Source: Pseudomonas endophytica (GTDB lineage: Bacteria > Pseudomonadota > Gammaproteobacteria > Pseudomonadales > Pseudomonadaceae). Taken from it: 64,000 nucleotides of DNA. Location of the stretch: the NCBI RefSeq assembly GCF_001411475.1, contig NZ_LLWH01000220.1:29304-93303 (forward strand). The letters are read 5' to 3'. This document shows, piece after piece, positions 8,026 through 16,300 of this stretch. The notes under the pieces were generated by a model that was not told where the DNA came from, did no database searches, and saw only the letters and a list, made by a program, of their open reading frames with translations. Positions within the stretch are counted from its first letter, which is position 1, and each line of letters starts with the position of its first letter. A program made the position numbers and the translations under genes.

Positions 8026-8568
8026 ATGACACTAGGTCTTGTAGTGGTTGATCTACAAAATGAATACCTGCCTTCCGGCAAGTTACCTTTAACCGGTATT
8101 GACGCAGCGGTCGCAAATGCGGGCCAGGTGATCAGCCACGCCCGTGACACTGGCATTCCAGTGTTCCACGTACGGCACGAGTCCGATGAAAACGGCCCAA
8201 TATTCGCCAAGGGTTCGACTGGCGCCGACATTCAAGCCGCTGTAGCGCCTAAAGACGATGAACCTGTCATCGTTAAAAAACACATCAACGCCTTCAGAGA
8301 AACTGATCTGAAGCAGCAACTGGATGCTGCGGGTGTTCAGGAGATTGTGGTTATCGGTGCGATGAGCCACATGTGCATCGACGCGGTGGTCCGAGCAGCT
8401 GCGGACATGGGATATCCGGTCACGGTGCTGGATGATGCATGCGCCACACTGGATCTCACCTTTCGCGGCGTGACCGTCCCTGCTGCTCAAACGCACGCGG
8501 CTTTGATGGCAGCCTTTGAATTCGGCTACGCCACGGTTAGATCGGTAGATGAGTATTTATCGGCCTGA
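8026..8568 (+). CDS. Isochorismatase-family cysteine hydrolase
   Basis: 180 residues from the ATG at 8026, with GGAG seven bases upstream; a TTG at 8020 is less likely. The catalytic triad of the family is visible: Asp9 (VVVDLQNEY), Lys84 or Lys85 (VIVKKHINAF) and Cys117 (GAMSHMCIDA), with the cis-peptide-type GAMSH just before the cysteine. Family members hydrolyse N-carbamoyl compounds, nicotinamide or isochorismate in the cytoplasm; the substrate is not identifiable here. The divergent GlxA-type regulator is its likely controller. Confidence 0.9.
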   Translation: MTLGLVVVDLQNEYLPSGKLPLTGIDAAVANAGQVISHARDTGIPVFHVRHESDENGPIFAKGSTGADIQAAVAPKDDEPVIVKKHINAFRETDLKQQLDAAGVQEIVVIGAMSHMCIDAVVRAAADMGYPVTVLDDACATLDLTFRGVTVPAAQTHAALMAAFEFGYATVRSVDEYLSA

Positions 8569-8603
8569 TAGCTCACAGCGCGCTCCTGCAAGAGAGTGCG
8601 CCA

Positions 8604-8627
8604 TGAGGATTTGGACCTCACCTTTTT
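8604..8627 (+). terminator. Weak terminator after isochorismatase-family gene
   Basis: TGAGG and CCTCA form a 5-bp stem with a 7-base loop, followed by CCTTTTT. It is 35 bases past the stop codon. The stem is short, so efficiency is doubtful. Confidence 0.35.
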
Positions 8628-8911
8628 GTCAGACTGGCGAGTGCCTCGGCTTTGTTCGTGAAGTCTGCCCCCAAGTGCACGCTCAATTTCCGTAATAAGT
8701 CCGGAGTACGCCTCAAACGTTTATTAAGAGCTATTCACTTATCAACGCGCACAAGATGAGCGCCAACTGCCGCGCCCCAAACTTGACCGGTCTGTTTACG
8801 GGCTAAAGTCTGACGCTCTTGGTAGACTTGCACTCCGTCGAGCTTGGTGCGGATCTGAGCCGTATAGCTCACCGTCCCATCTGCCAGTTTTCTTGCCCTG
8901 ATGGCCGCCAT
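8618..8911 (-). pseudogene. Remnant of phage-type tyrosine integrase at the 5' side of dusA
   Basis: On the minus strand a frame starting at ATG 8911 reads MAAIRARKLADGTVSYTAQI and continues with DGVQVYQERQTLARKQTGQVW, which matches the N-terminal arm-binding region of phage/island integrases that I recognise. After about 40 residues the similarity ends and a TGA occurs at 8735-8737; the same frame then stays open to 8618 without recognisable motifs. Complete integrases are about 350-400 residues with a C-terminal RHRY catalytic domain, none of which is present. It lies 102 bases upstream of dusA, a known insertion target of integrative elements, and points away from it, so it is best explained as the scar of a lost island or prophage. 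Confidence 0.65.
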
Positions 8912-9013
8912 ATCGAGAATGGTACGCGTCAGTTTTTGAGTGGTACATCGTACCACCGAGCCCTCAAAACGCCTGAAAACGCCCCAAAACACGCCCAGAA
9001 CACGTTGAATAAA

Positions 9014-10024
9014 ATGCTAGATAAACATAGCTGTAGCCCAGCAGAATCAAACCCTGCGCTGTCCCGCCGCTTCAGCGTTGCCCCCATGATGGATTGGACT
9101 GATCGTCACTGCCGATTCTTCCTGCGGCTGTTATCCAAGAACGCGTTGTTGTACACCGAGATGGTGACGACTGGCGCTTTGCTGCACGGTGATGCTGAGC
9201 GTTTTTTACGTCATGACGATGCGGAGCATCCACTGGCATTGCAGTTAGGTGGCAGTACGCCTGCTGATTTGGCTGCATGTGCGCGTATGGCTCAGGCGGC
9301 AGGTTATGACGAAGTGAATCTTAATGTCGGCTGCCCGAGCGATCGGGTGCAGAACAATATGATTGGCGCTTGTCTAATGGCCCATCCGGCGCTGGTCGCT
9401 GAGTGTGTGAAGGCGATGCGTGACGCGGTGTCGATTCCAGTGACGGTTAAGCATCGAATCGGGATTAATGGTCGTGATAGCTACGCGCAGTTATGTGACT
9501 TTGTCGGTACGGTGCGTGATGCTGGCTGCGAAAGTTTTACTGTGCATGCGCGTATCGCGATTCTGGAGGGGCTTTCACCTAAAGAAAATCGTGATATCCC
9601 GCCTCTGCGTTATGACGTTGCGGCGCTGTTAAAGGCTGATTTTCCTGAACTAGAGTTTATCCTCAACGGCGGTATCAAGACGCTGGAGGAGTGCCATACG
9701 CATTTAGAGGTGTTTGATGGCGTGATGCTCGGTCGCGAGGCTTATCACAATTCGTATCTTCTGGCCGAGGTCGATCAACAACTGTTTGGCAGCACGGCTC
9801 CGATCATTACCCGTGAGCAAGTACTGGTGCAGTTAAGGCCGTATATCGCTGCGCATATCGCCGCAGGTGGCGCGATGCATCATATTACCCGGCATATTCT
9901 CGGCTTGGGTCAGGGGTTCCCTGGCGCGCGACGTTTCCGTCAGTTGCTGTCGGCCGATATTCACAAGGCTAAGGATCAGTTAGTGCTATTGGATCAAGCG
10001 GCGCAGTTGCTGGAAGGTCGCTAA
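9014..10024 (+). CDS. dusA: tRNA-dihydrouridine(20/20a) synthase DusA
   Basis: 336 residues from the ATG at 9014, the usual length for Pseudomonas DusA; the frame is open further upstream only because it runs antisense to the integrase remnant. A FMN-binding TIM barrel begins FSVAPMMDWTDRHCRFF, then has QLGGS (~78), EVNLNVGCPSDRVQ with the catalytic cysteine (~103), VKHRIGI (~150) and the FMN-phosphate region FILNGGIK (~217) and DGVMLGREAYHN (~240). It reduces uridines 20/20a in the D-loop of tRNA with NADPH. The gene is a known attachment target for integrases, and such a remnant lies directly upstream. A hairpin terminator follows. Confidence 0.95.
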   Translation: MLDKHSCSPAESNPALSRRFSVAPMMDWTDRHCRFFLRLLSKNALLYTEMVTTGALLHGDAERFLRHDDAEHPLALQLGGSTPADLAACARMAQAAGYDEVNLNVGCPSDRVQNNMIGACLMAHPALVAECVKAMRDAVSIPVTVKHRIGINGRDSYAQLCDFVGTVRDAGCESFTVHARIAILEGLSPKENRDIPPLRYDVAALLKADFPELEFILNGGIKTLEECHTHLEVFDGVMLGREAYHNSYLLAEVDQQLFGSTAPIITREQVLVQLRPYIAAHIAAGGAMHHITRHILGLGQGFPGARRFRQLLSADIHKAKDQLVLLDQAAQLLEGR

Positions 10025-10040
10025 CTCTCGACCACGCAAA

Positions 10041-10076
10041 CGGGGCTAATCCTGCGAACGGCCGCCCCGCTTGTTT
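10041..10076. terminator. Terminator between dusA and rssC (convergent)
   Basis: CGGGGC at 10041-10046 and GCCCCG at 10064-10069 pair, followed by CTTGTTTT on the plus strand. It lies 16 bases past the dusA stop and can serve dusA. Confidence 0.55.
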
Positions 10077-10091
10077 TGCGCTACACGTCGC

Positions 10092-10574
10092 TCACTGACG
10101 CTCGAGGGCATTCACCAAGTCGTGGAAGGCTTCGCGATTGGAGTCATTAAGCCCCATCAGGATTTTGTGCGCTTCGAGTACTTTGACTCGCACCACTTCT
10201 TCAGACTCGTCTTGGGACGGCAAATCAGTCAGGCACTCAGGGCAAGGTATGGGTCTGTTAATGATGTTAAAGACCTGATCGAAGCCCATCGACTGCAATA
10301 ACCGGCTGATGTCTTCATGTGTGGTCACAACGGTTGGCAACAAACCTATTTTCTGACGCGACAAGATCGACAGTTTAGCCAGCAAGCCCAAGGTGGTGCT
10401 GTCAATACTCCGGGTTTCGGTCAGGTCAATCACGATGGCCGCAAAGTTACGGGCCGTGAAAATCCTTTCGATTGTCGCATCCAGTGCCGAACACAGTGTC
10501 AGACGCACTTCACCCACAAATTTCAGGACAAAGGTGCCATCCTGTTCGGCGAACTGAATTCTACCGGTACTCAT
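10092..10574 (-). CDS. rssC: STAS-domain anti-sigma-factor antagonist RssC
   Basis: A 160-residue protein whose first ~105 residues form a STAS domain: a beta start (GTFVLKFVGEVRLTLCSAL), AIVIDLTETRSIDSTTLGLL with phosphorylatable Ser59 following Asp58, and a C-terminal tail with a CPEC motif (~110-113). Its start overlaps the rssB stop as ATGA, so the two are co-translated. In Pseudomonas, RssC is the partner of the response regulator RssB, whose phosphatase domain is thought to act on it. A related protein, HsbA, controls FlgM and motility, so an HsbA-like role is the main alternative. Confidence 0.85.
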   Translation of the reverse strand: MSTGRIQFAEQDGTFVLKFVGEVRLTLCSALDATIERIFTARNFAAIVIDLTETRSIDSTTLGLLAKLSILSRQKIGLLPTVVTTHEDISRLLQSMGFDQVFNIINRPIPCPECLTDLPSQDESEEVVRVKVLEAHKILMGLNDSNREAFHDLVNALERQ

Positions 10575-11755
10575 GTAAGATTCCTGCTTAACACCAACAG
10601 GGCGATATCATCCGGCATCTCCCCTAGCGTAGCTAATCCAAAAACCTGGCGCAGACCATCCAAGCTGCCACCCGCTGCTTTTACCCGCTGAGGCAAAGCA
10701 GCTTCTTTCTCTTTGAGTGTCTGCTCGGACAAAAGATCCAAAATCCCATCAGACATCAACGTCAAGCTGAATACCTCTGGCAATTTCAGCACATGATCTT
10801 GGTAAGTCGCCTCGTTGAACAACCCCACCGGCAACCCACGCCCTTCCAGATAAGAGACACTGTCAGGGGTATAAAGCACCGGCAATGGCAGGTGCCCGCC
10901 GATGCTATACGTCAGCAACCCCGTCTCTTGATCAATCACTCCACCGACCATGGTCACGTGCTTGCCCAGCTTGCAGTTGATCAAGCCACGGTTGATATGC
11001 CCAAGCACGTCAGAAGGCTTAAATTCGGGCAATGTGCCATTACGCTTCGATTCAAACAGCAAGCGCGTGGTCATGAACTTAAGCAGCACAGTGACGAACG
11101 CTGAAGAAGCGCCATGCCCAGAAACATCAGCGAGGTAAAACGCCACTCGTCGCTCATCAACTTTGAAGTAGTCGACAAAATCGCCCGACAGATACAAAGA
11201 GGGAATAATTTGATGCGCAAAATCGAACTCATCAATTGCCCAAGGGCTGACAGGCAGCATGTTCATCTGCACCTGTCGACCAGCGTTTTGATCCTCCTGC
11301 AATAAATGCAGGCTGGCTTCAAGCTCGCGGTTGGCGGACTCCAGCTTCTCGCGGTAGCGTTGGTTCTCGTGCAGTAATCGAGCGCGATCTAACGCTCGAT
11401 GCACGGAGTGCTCCAGCACCGCCAAGTCTTCGAGGGGCTTGATTAGGTAATCGGCAGCACCCAAACGCAACGCTTCGACCACGTCACTCATCACCCCGGC
11501 ACCTGAGATCACGATAACGGGAGTCTGAGCTGAACGCTGAGCGACCTGCCTAATCAACTCCAGACCGCTCATTTGCGGCATGCGAAGATCGCAGATCACT
11601 AAGTCTGGTTGCTCTTGCTCGAACACCTTGAGGCCTTGCACGCCATTACTGGCTTGCAGGACGCTAAAGCCGCTGTCTTCTAAGTAGGCTGCCAAACTGG
11701 CACGCACTACTTCGTCGTCATCAATGATCAGCAGCGTGGCACTGGTTTTTTGCAT
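10571..11755 (-). CDS. rssB: Response regulator RssB with PP2C-type phosphatase output
   Basis: 394 residues from the ATG at 11755, the length usual in Pseudomonas; an in-frame GTG at 11842 would add 29 residues with no domain character. Receiver domain at ~6-125 with acidic pocket (IIDDDE), phosphoacceptor Asp56 (VICDLRMPQ) and YLIKP; a coiled-coil linker (~130-165); then a SpoIIE/PP2C-like phosphatase at ~170-392 with FYLADVSGHGASSAF and MPDDIALLVLS supplying metal-binding aspartates. In enterobacteria RssB delivers RpoS to ClpXP; the Pseudomonas form with an active-looking phosphatase domain is paired with the STAS protein RssC encoded immediately downstream. Confidence 0.93.
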   Translation of the reverse strand: MQKTSATLLIIDDDEVVRASLAAYLEDSGFSVLQASNGVQGLKVFEQEQPDLVICDLRMPQMSGLELIRQVAQRSAQTPVIVISGAGVMSDVVEALRLGAADYLIKPLEDLAVLEHSVHRALDRARLLHENQRYREKLESANRELEASLHLLQEDQNAGRQVQMNMLPVSPWAIDEFDFAHQIIPSLYLSGDFVDYFKVDERRVAFYLADVSGHGASSAFVTVLLKFMTTRLLFESKRNGTLPEFKPSDVLGHINRGLINCKLGKHVTMVGGVIDQETGLLTYSIGGHLPLPVLYTPDSVSYLEGRGLPVGLFNEATYQDHVLKLPEVFSLTLMSDGILDLLSEQTLKEKEAALPQRVKAAGGSLDGLRQVFGLATLGEMPDDIALLVLSRNLT

Positions 11756-12052
11756 GTGGGCAAACGGCGCCAGAATTAGGTTTGCGTAAAAGCTCGAATA
11801 GATCGGGCTCAACGACTGAAAAGGCTTTGGAACATCCCTCACTCAAAATGATTGTTTTGATCATTCCTACAAAGGAGCTCATGTAAGGCGCAGACGGTAC
11901 TCCCATCTGCGGGGCGTTTCAAGCTTAGGCCGACAGTGGTAATCAGTGTTCAGCAGGGTAAATTCCCTCGGGTTATAAGAACAACGCCAACAGCAACTAA
12001 AACCTTGGTCTGAACCCCCACCGAGAGGCGTTATTTTCGTACTCAATGATGC
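11756..12052. other. Gap between rssB and the mlaA terminator
   Basis: About 300 bases without a supported gene. It must carry the rssB promoter on the minus strand, since a strong terminator separates it from mlaA. I see no clear -35/-10 pair or operator. Confidence 0.4.
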
Positions 12053-12077
12053 AAAAAACGGCCACTAAGGCCGTTTT
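12053..12077 (-). terminator. Rho-independent terminator of mlaA
   Basis: AAAACGGCC and GGCCGTTTT form a 9-bp perfect stem with loop ACTAA. On the minus strand the stem is followed by a run of six T (12053-12058). It lies just past the mlaA stop at 12098 and separates mlaA from rssB. Confidence 0.85.
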
Positions 12078-12097
12078 CAGTACTCAGCATGCAAGAC

Positions 12098-12787
12098 TTA
12101 AAAGTCGTCTTCAATCTCGCCGTCTTTGATCTTGAATTCACGGTTTTGCAGGTAGGCGTTACGAATAAATACGTACTTGTCGCCAGTGATCAGTTTTTCT
12201 GCCGATAAGAGGCTGGCACGTGCATCGATCACGTCCATGCCGAGCGCCATATTGCGTGCCGGAACATCGTTGAGGTAACGGTATGGCTTGGTGAAGGAGT
12301 CTGGATAAATACCGGCGGTGTCACGTACGGTGCTAGGCCCCAAGAGCGGCAATACTAGATAAGGGCCGCTTGGCACCCCCCAACGACCCAATGTCTGGCC
12401 AAAGTCTTCTTCGTTGCGTTGTAGGCCCATTTTGGTGCCCACATCAAAGAAACCGCCGATACCAAAAATGGTATTCATCAGCACACGCGAGGTATCGACA
12501 CCCGCTGCATGAGGTTTCCCTTGCAAGATATCGTTGGCCAAGTTACGCACATCGCCAATGTTGCGGTACATGTTGTGAATGCCGTCTTGCAGAAACTGCG
12601 GGGTAATGAATTGATAACCCTGCGCAATCGGCTTTAAAGCATAGGTATCAAGCGTGTCGTTGAAAGTGAAAACGGCGCGGTTGAAGCCCTCCCACGGGTC
12701 ATCTTCAGTGGCAGCGTGGGCAGCAAACGGAGCCATCGTTACCGAGGCACACAGGCACATTGGGGCAAGACGCTTAGTCCAGCGCAT
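12098..12787 (-). CDS. mlaA: Outer-membrane phospholipid-trafficking protein MlaA (VacJ)
   Basis: A 229-residue protein with the MlaA pattern: DDPWEGFNRAVFTFND at ~29-44, YALKPIAQGYQF at ~49-60, NIGDVRNLANDILQGK at ~76-91, GIGGFFDVGTKMGL at ~109-122, EDFGQTLGRWGVPSGPYLVLPLLGPSTVRD at ~127-156. MlaA sits in the outer membrane with porins and removes mislocalised phospholipids from the outer leaflet, passing them to MlaC and the MlaFEDB importer. The N-terminus is a signal peptide, but no canonical lipobox precedes either early cysteine (Cys11, Cys13); instead AHA-A at ~23-26 looks like a signal-peptidase I site. E. coli MlaA is a lipoprotein, so anchoring may differ here. Confidence 0.93.
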   Translation of the reverse strand: MRWTKRLAPMCLCASVTMAPFAAHAATEDDPWEGFNRAVFTFNDTLDTYALKPIAQGYQFITPQFLQDGIHNMYRNIGDVRNLANDILQGKPHAAGVDTSRVLMNTIFGIGGFFDVGTKMGLQRNEEDFGQTLGRWGVPSGPYLVLPLLGPSTVRDTAGIYPDSFTKPYRYLNDVPARNMALGMDVIDARASLLSAEKLITGDKYVFIRNAYLQNREFKIKDGEIEDDF

Positions 12788-12907
12788 AGCAAAACTCCTT
12801 GAGGATACTTATCACGTGGGCGCTACGCCCTGGGTCAGGCGATGAGTATAACGGCAATTGCATTTTTGGCAGCCCCCTCAAACAGACTTGCAGAGAGGCT
12901 GGCCGAT

Positions 12908-12945
12908 TTAATCCAGATCATGCACTCTGAACGCGAGTGGATTAA
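12908..12945. promoter_or_regulatory. Inverted repeat TTAATCCA/TGGATTAA upstream of DUF4404 gene
   Basis: Eight-base arms at 12908-12915 and 12938-12945, separated by 22 bases, in the gap between divergent mlaA and the DUF4404 gene. The arms are AT-rich and spaced as an operator pair might be. No regulator is assigned. Confidence 0.3.
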
Positions 12946-12961
12946 TCTAGACGCCCGCTTA

Positions 12962-12989
12962 TAGACCTTTCTCTCACCCCAAAGGTCTA
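12962..12989 (+). promoter_or_regulatory. Hairpin in leader of DUF4404 gene
   Basis: TAGACCTTT and AAAGGTCTA form a 9-bp perfect inverted repeat with a 10-base spacer (CTCTCACCCC), 31 bases before the start codon at 13021. It may be a 5'-UTR hairpin or an operator. Confidence 0.4.
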
Positions 12990-13020
12990 CAACAGAGCCT
13001 ATCAATAAAGGATGAATGCT

Positions 13021-13284
13021 ATGCCTGCCCGCGAACTGCAAGATCAACTCAATACCTTGCGCGAGCAATTGGAACAAAATCCTCCGCTCAACGAATCTGA
13101 CCGCCTGCATTTACAGGAGCTTGCCAGTCAGATTGAGGCCGAAATCGCGCTAGAAAAAGCCACCCAAGACTCAAGTCTTTCTGACAGCGTCAATCTCGCC
13201 GTTGAGCGATTCGAGGTTGATCACCCTTCACTCGCTATCACGCTGCGCAATATCGTCCAGACCTTGGGCAGCATGGGCATCTAA
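13021..13284 (+). CDS. DUF4404 family small cytoplasmic protein
   Basis: 87 residues from the ATG at 13021, preferred because AGGA lies eight bases upstream; ATG 13012 would put the Shine-Dalgarno on the start itself. It is a helical, Leu- and Glu-rich protein (LQDQLNTLREQLEQNPPL, LHLQELASQIEAEIALE) with probable coiled coil at ~3-50 and a conserved C-terminal region (FEVDHPSLAITLRNIVQTLGSMGI). This is the DUF4404 pattern; the function is unknown. It has no signal peptide. A strong terminator follows. Confidence 0.85.
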   Translation: MPARELQDQLNTLREQLEQNPPLNESDRLHLQELASQIEAEIALEKATQDSSLSDSVNLAVERFEVDHPSLAITLRNIVQTLGSMGI

Positions 13285-13310
13285 CGGGCGACTCAACACC
13301 CCAAACAACT

Positions 13311-13342
13311 AAGCCCCGACTCAGTTAACTGAGCCGGGGCTT
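13311..13342. terminator. Bidirectional terminator between DUF4404 gene and gdhB
   Basis: AAGCCCCG and CGGGGCTT with an inner CTCAG/CTGAG pair make a long hairpin with loop TTAA. T-rich sequence follows on both strands (ATTGTTT on plus; AGTTGTTTG on minus), so it can end both convergent transcripts. Confidence 0.85.
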
Positions 13343-13362
13343 ATTGTTTATTGCTCAGGCTG

Positions 13363-16300
13363 TCAGAGCCCTGTTTGACCACTCAATGCCAAGTCCAGCA
13401 GTTCACGGTTGGCAACCGCATACATGGCGTAATCATTGCCCGACGCCGCACGCAGATCGACCAACATTGAACGCCAGCGCTCAACCATCGACTGATTCTG
13501 CTCTAGCCACAAAGCGACCCGCGCTTCGATTTCAACGGGAGCATCAGCCATCTGCAACACCGACACAGTGATTGCACGTTGCTGCCAGTCAATGTCGTCA
13601 CGGAATGCCTCGCGAGCCAACGCTTGCCAGTTGTTCTCGACCGGCAAGCTACTGATCTGCTGCAAGTACCACGTCAGGTCCAACGCGCTGCCCACGGCAA
13701 AGTATGCTTTGGCCACATCTGCTGCATTTTGACCGGTTACGTCAGAGGCTTCGATAATCGGCAACAAGGTGTACAGATGCGTTGTGCCGGCAACCATGCG
13801 CGACAGTAGCTCCGGCACGCCCGCCTCGACATACGCTTGATAGCGAGTCTCCCAGCCTTCGCGGGTTGGCCCTTCAAGCAGTTCGTTGAGCTTCAAACCC
13901 AGCGCAGCTAGATGCGGCCCAAAGTGAGCGACATCACGCGCTGCGTCCAACTCGTTACGACGGCTGCGTAAGAACCAGCGCGTAGCGCGGCGGCCCAAGC
14001 GCATCAGTTCGTCCATCAATGCCAGCTGGATTTCGGCAGGCACTTGGTAGTCAAGCGCTTCGATCTGACGGAACCAATGCGGGAGGTGGAAAATATCGCG
14101 CACGATCACATACGCACCCGCCACATTGGCGGCACTCATGCCGGTCGACTCTTTGAGACGCTCCACAAAGGTGATGCCCATGTGGTTGACCAAATCGTTA
14201 GCGATTTGAGTGCTGACGATCTCACGCTTCAAGCGGTGACGACGCATGGCCAAAGCAAACTTGTTGACCAACATCGGCGGGAACGCTGTTTCCATATCCC
14301 GCGTCAGGTAGTCGTCATCCGGCACCTGAGAGTTAAGCAGCGCCTCCTTGAGGTCGATCTTGCTGTACGAGATCAATACCGACAGCTCAGGGCGCGTTAA
14401 TCCATGGCCAGACGCTATACGCTCGTTAAGCTGCTCTTCTGAGGGTAGGAACTCAATGGCACGGTCCAGCTTGCCACGCGCTTCCAGATCGTTCATCAGT
14501 CGTTTGTATTCAGCAATACGCTCATAAGCACGACGCTCGGCCAGCGAAATGGCCTGTGTCTGCTTATAGTTGTTACCCAGAACCAAGGCACCCACTTCGT
14601 CGGTCATACTGCCGAGCAATTGGTTGCGCTGCTTCTCGGTCATATCACCGGCTTGCACCACCTCATTAAGCAGGATTTTGATATTCACTTCGTGGTCAGA
14701 GCAGTCCACTCCGCCAGCATTGTCAATGAAGTCGGTATTAGAGCCGCCGCCGTTCAGACCAAACTCCACACGACCCAACTGGGTCATACCCAAATTACCG
14801 CCCTCGCCCACGACCTTGCAACGCAGCTCATTGCCGTTGACACGTAGCGCATCGTTAGCCTTATCGCCAACATCGGCGTGGCTTTCTGTGCTGGCCTTGA
14901 CGTAAGTACCAATACCGCCGTTCCACAACAGATCCACGGGTGCCTTGAGCAAGGCATTCAGCAACTCAGTCGGGGTTAGCTTGTCAGCGCTGATCGCAAA
15001 GCGCTCTTTCATCTCAGGCGAGATAGCGATGCTTTTCGCACTACGGGAGAAAATCCCACTGCCCGCCGACATGATGCTGGTGTCGTAATCCGTCCACGAC
15101 GAACGCGGCAGATCAAACAGGCGCTGGCGCTCGGCAAAGCTGCTGGCCGGCTCTGGATTAGGGTCAATAAAGATGTGCAAGTGGTTGAAGGCTGCGACTA
15201 GTTGCAACTTGTCAGACATCAACAAGCCGTTACCAAACACATCGCCAGCCATGTCGCCCACGCCGACCACGCTGATGCTGTCTTGCTGGACGTTGATGCC
15301 ACGCTCTCTGAAGTGGCGCTGCACACCGACCCAAGCGCCTCGAGCGGTAATGCCCATTTTTTTATGGTCATAACCGGCCGAACCACCGGAAGCAAACGCA
15401 TCGCCGAGCCAGAAGCCGTAGTCAATAGCAATGCCGTTAGCAATGTCTGAGAACGTAGCAGTGCCTTTGTCGGCCGCCACCACCAAGTACGGGTCATCGT
15501 CGTCGTGACGCACCACGTTCAATGGCGGCACCAACGCGCCATCCTTGAGGTTATCGGTTATATCCAGCAAGCCTGAGATGAAGATGCGATAGCACGCAAT
15601 CGCCTCGGCCTGAACCTCGTCACGACCACCGCCCACTGGCAGACGGCGCGGGACAAAGCCACCTTTGGCACCGACCGGCACGATGACCGAGTTTTTCACC
15701 TGCTGGGCTTTTACCAAGCCAAGCACTTCAGTACGGAAGTCTTCTTCACGGTCAGACCAGCGCAACCCGCCTCGGGCCACGTTGCCGAAACGTAAATGCA
15801 CACCTTCCACACGTGGCGAATACACGAAGATCTCAAACTTCGGCACCGGCTTAGGCAGCTCAGGAATCAGATGCGGATTGAACTTAAAGCTGAAGTACGA
15901 GCGGTTTTGGCCGCTAGCATCCGGCTGATAGAAGTTGGTACGCAGGGTAGCTTTGATCAGGTCCAAATAACGACGTAGGATGCGGTCTTCATTCAACACC
16001 TGAACGTCGTCCAATGCCGTCAGAATCGCCTGCTCCAGACGCTGCTGCTTATCTTCCAGATCTTCGGCGGTCAGTTTGCGCGCCAGATAGAAGCGAGTTT
16101 TGAACAACCGGGTCAGCTCACGCGCGATATCGGTGTGGTTGTTCAGCGTGCTGGCAATGTAGCCCAGGTCGAAGCCCAGACGAATCTGCTTCAAGTAGCG
16201 CGCATAGGCACGCAGCAACGCCACATCGCGCCACGGTAAACCGGCGGTCAGCACCAGACGGTTGAAGGCGTCGTTTTCAGCGTCACCCTTAACGATATGC

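Noticed and set aside
8819..9013. N-terminal extension of dusA
   Set aside because: The open frame continues upstream only because it is antisense to the integrase remnant; DusA proteins of this family begin near the ATG at 9014.
11756..11842. 29-residue N-terminal extension of RssB from GTG 11842
   Set aside because: The receiver domain begins a few residues after the ATG at 11755, which gives the usual 394-residue length.
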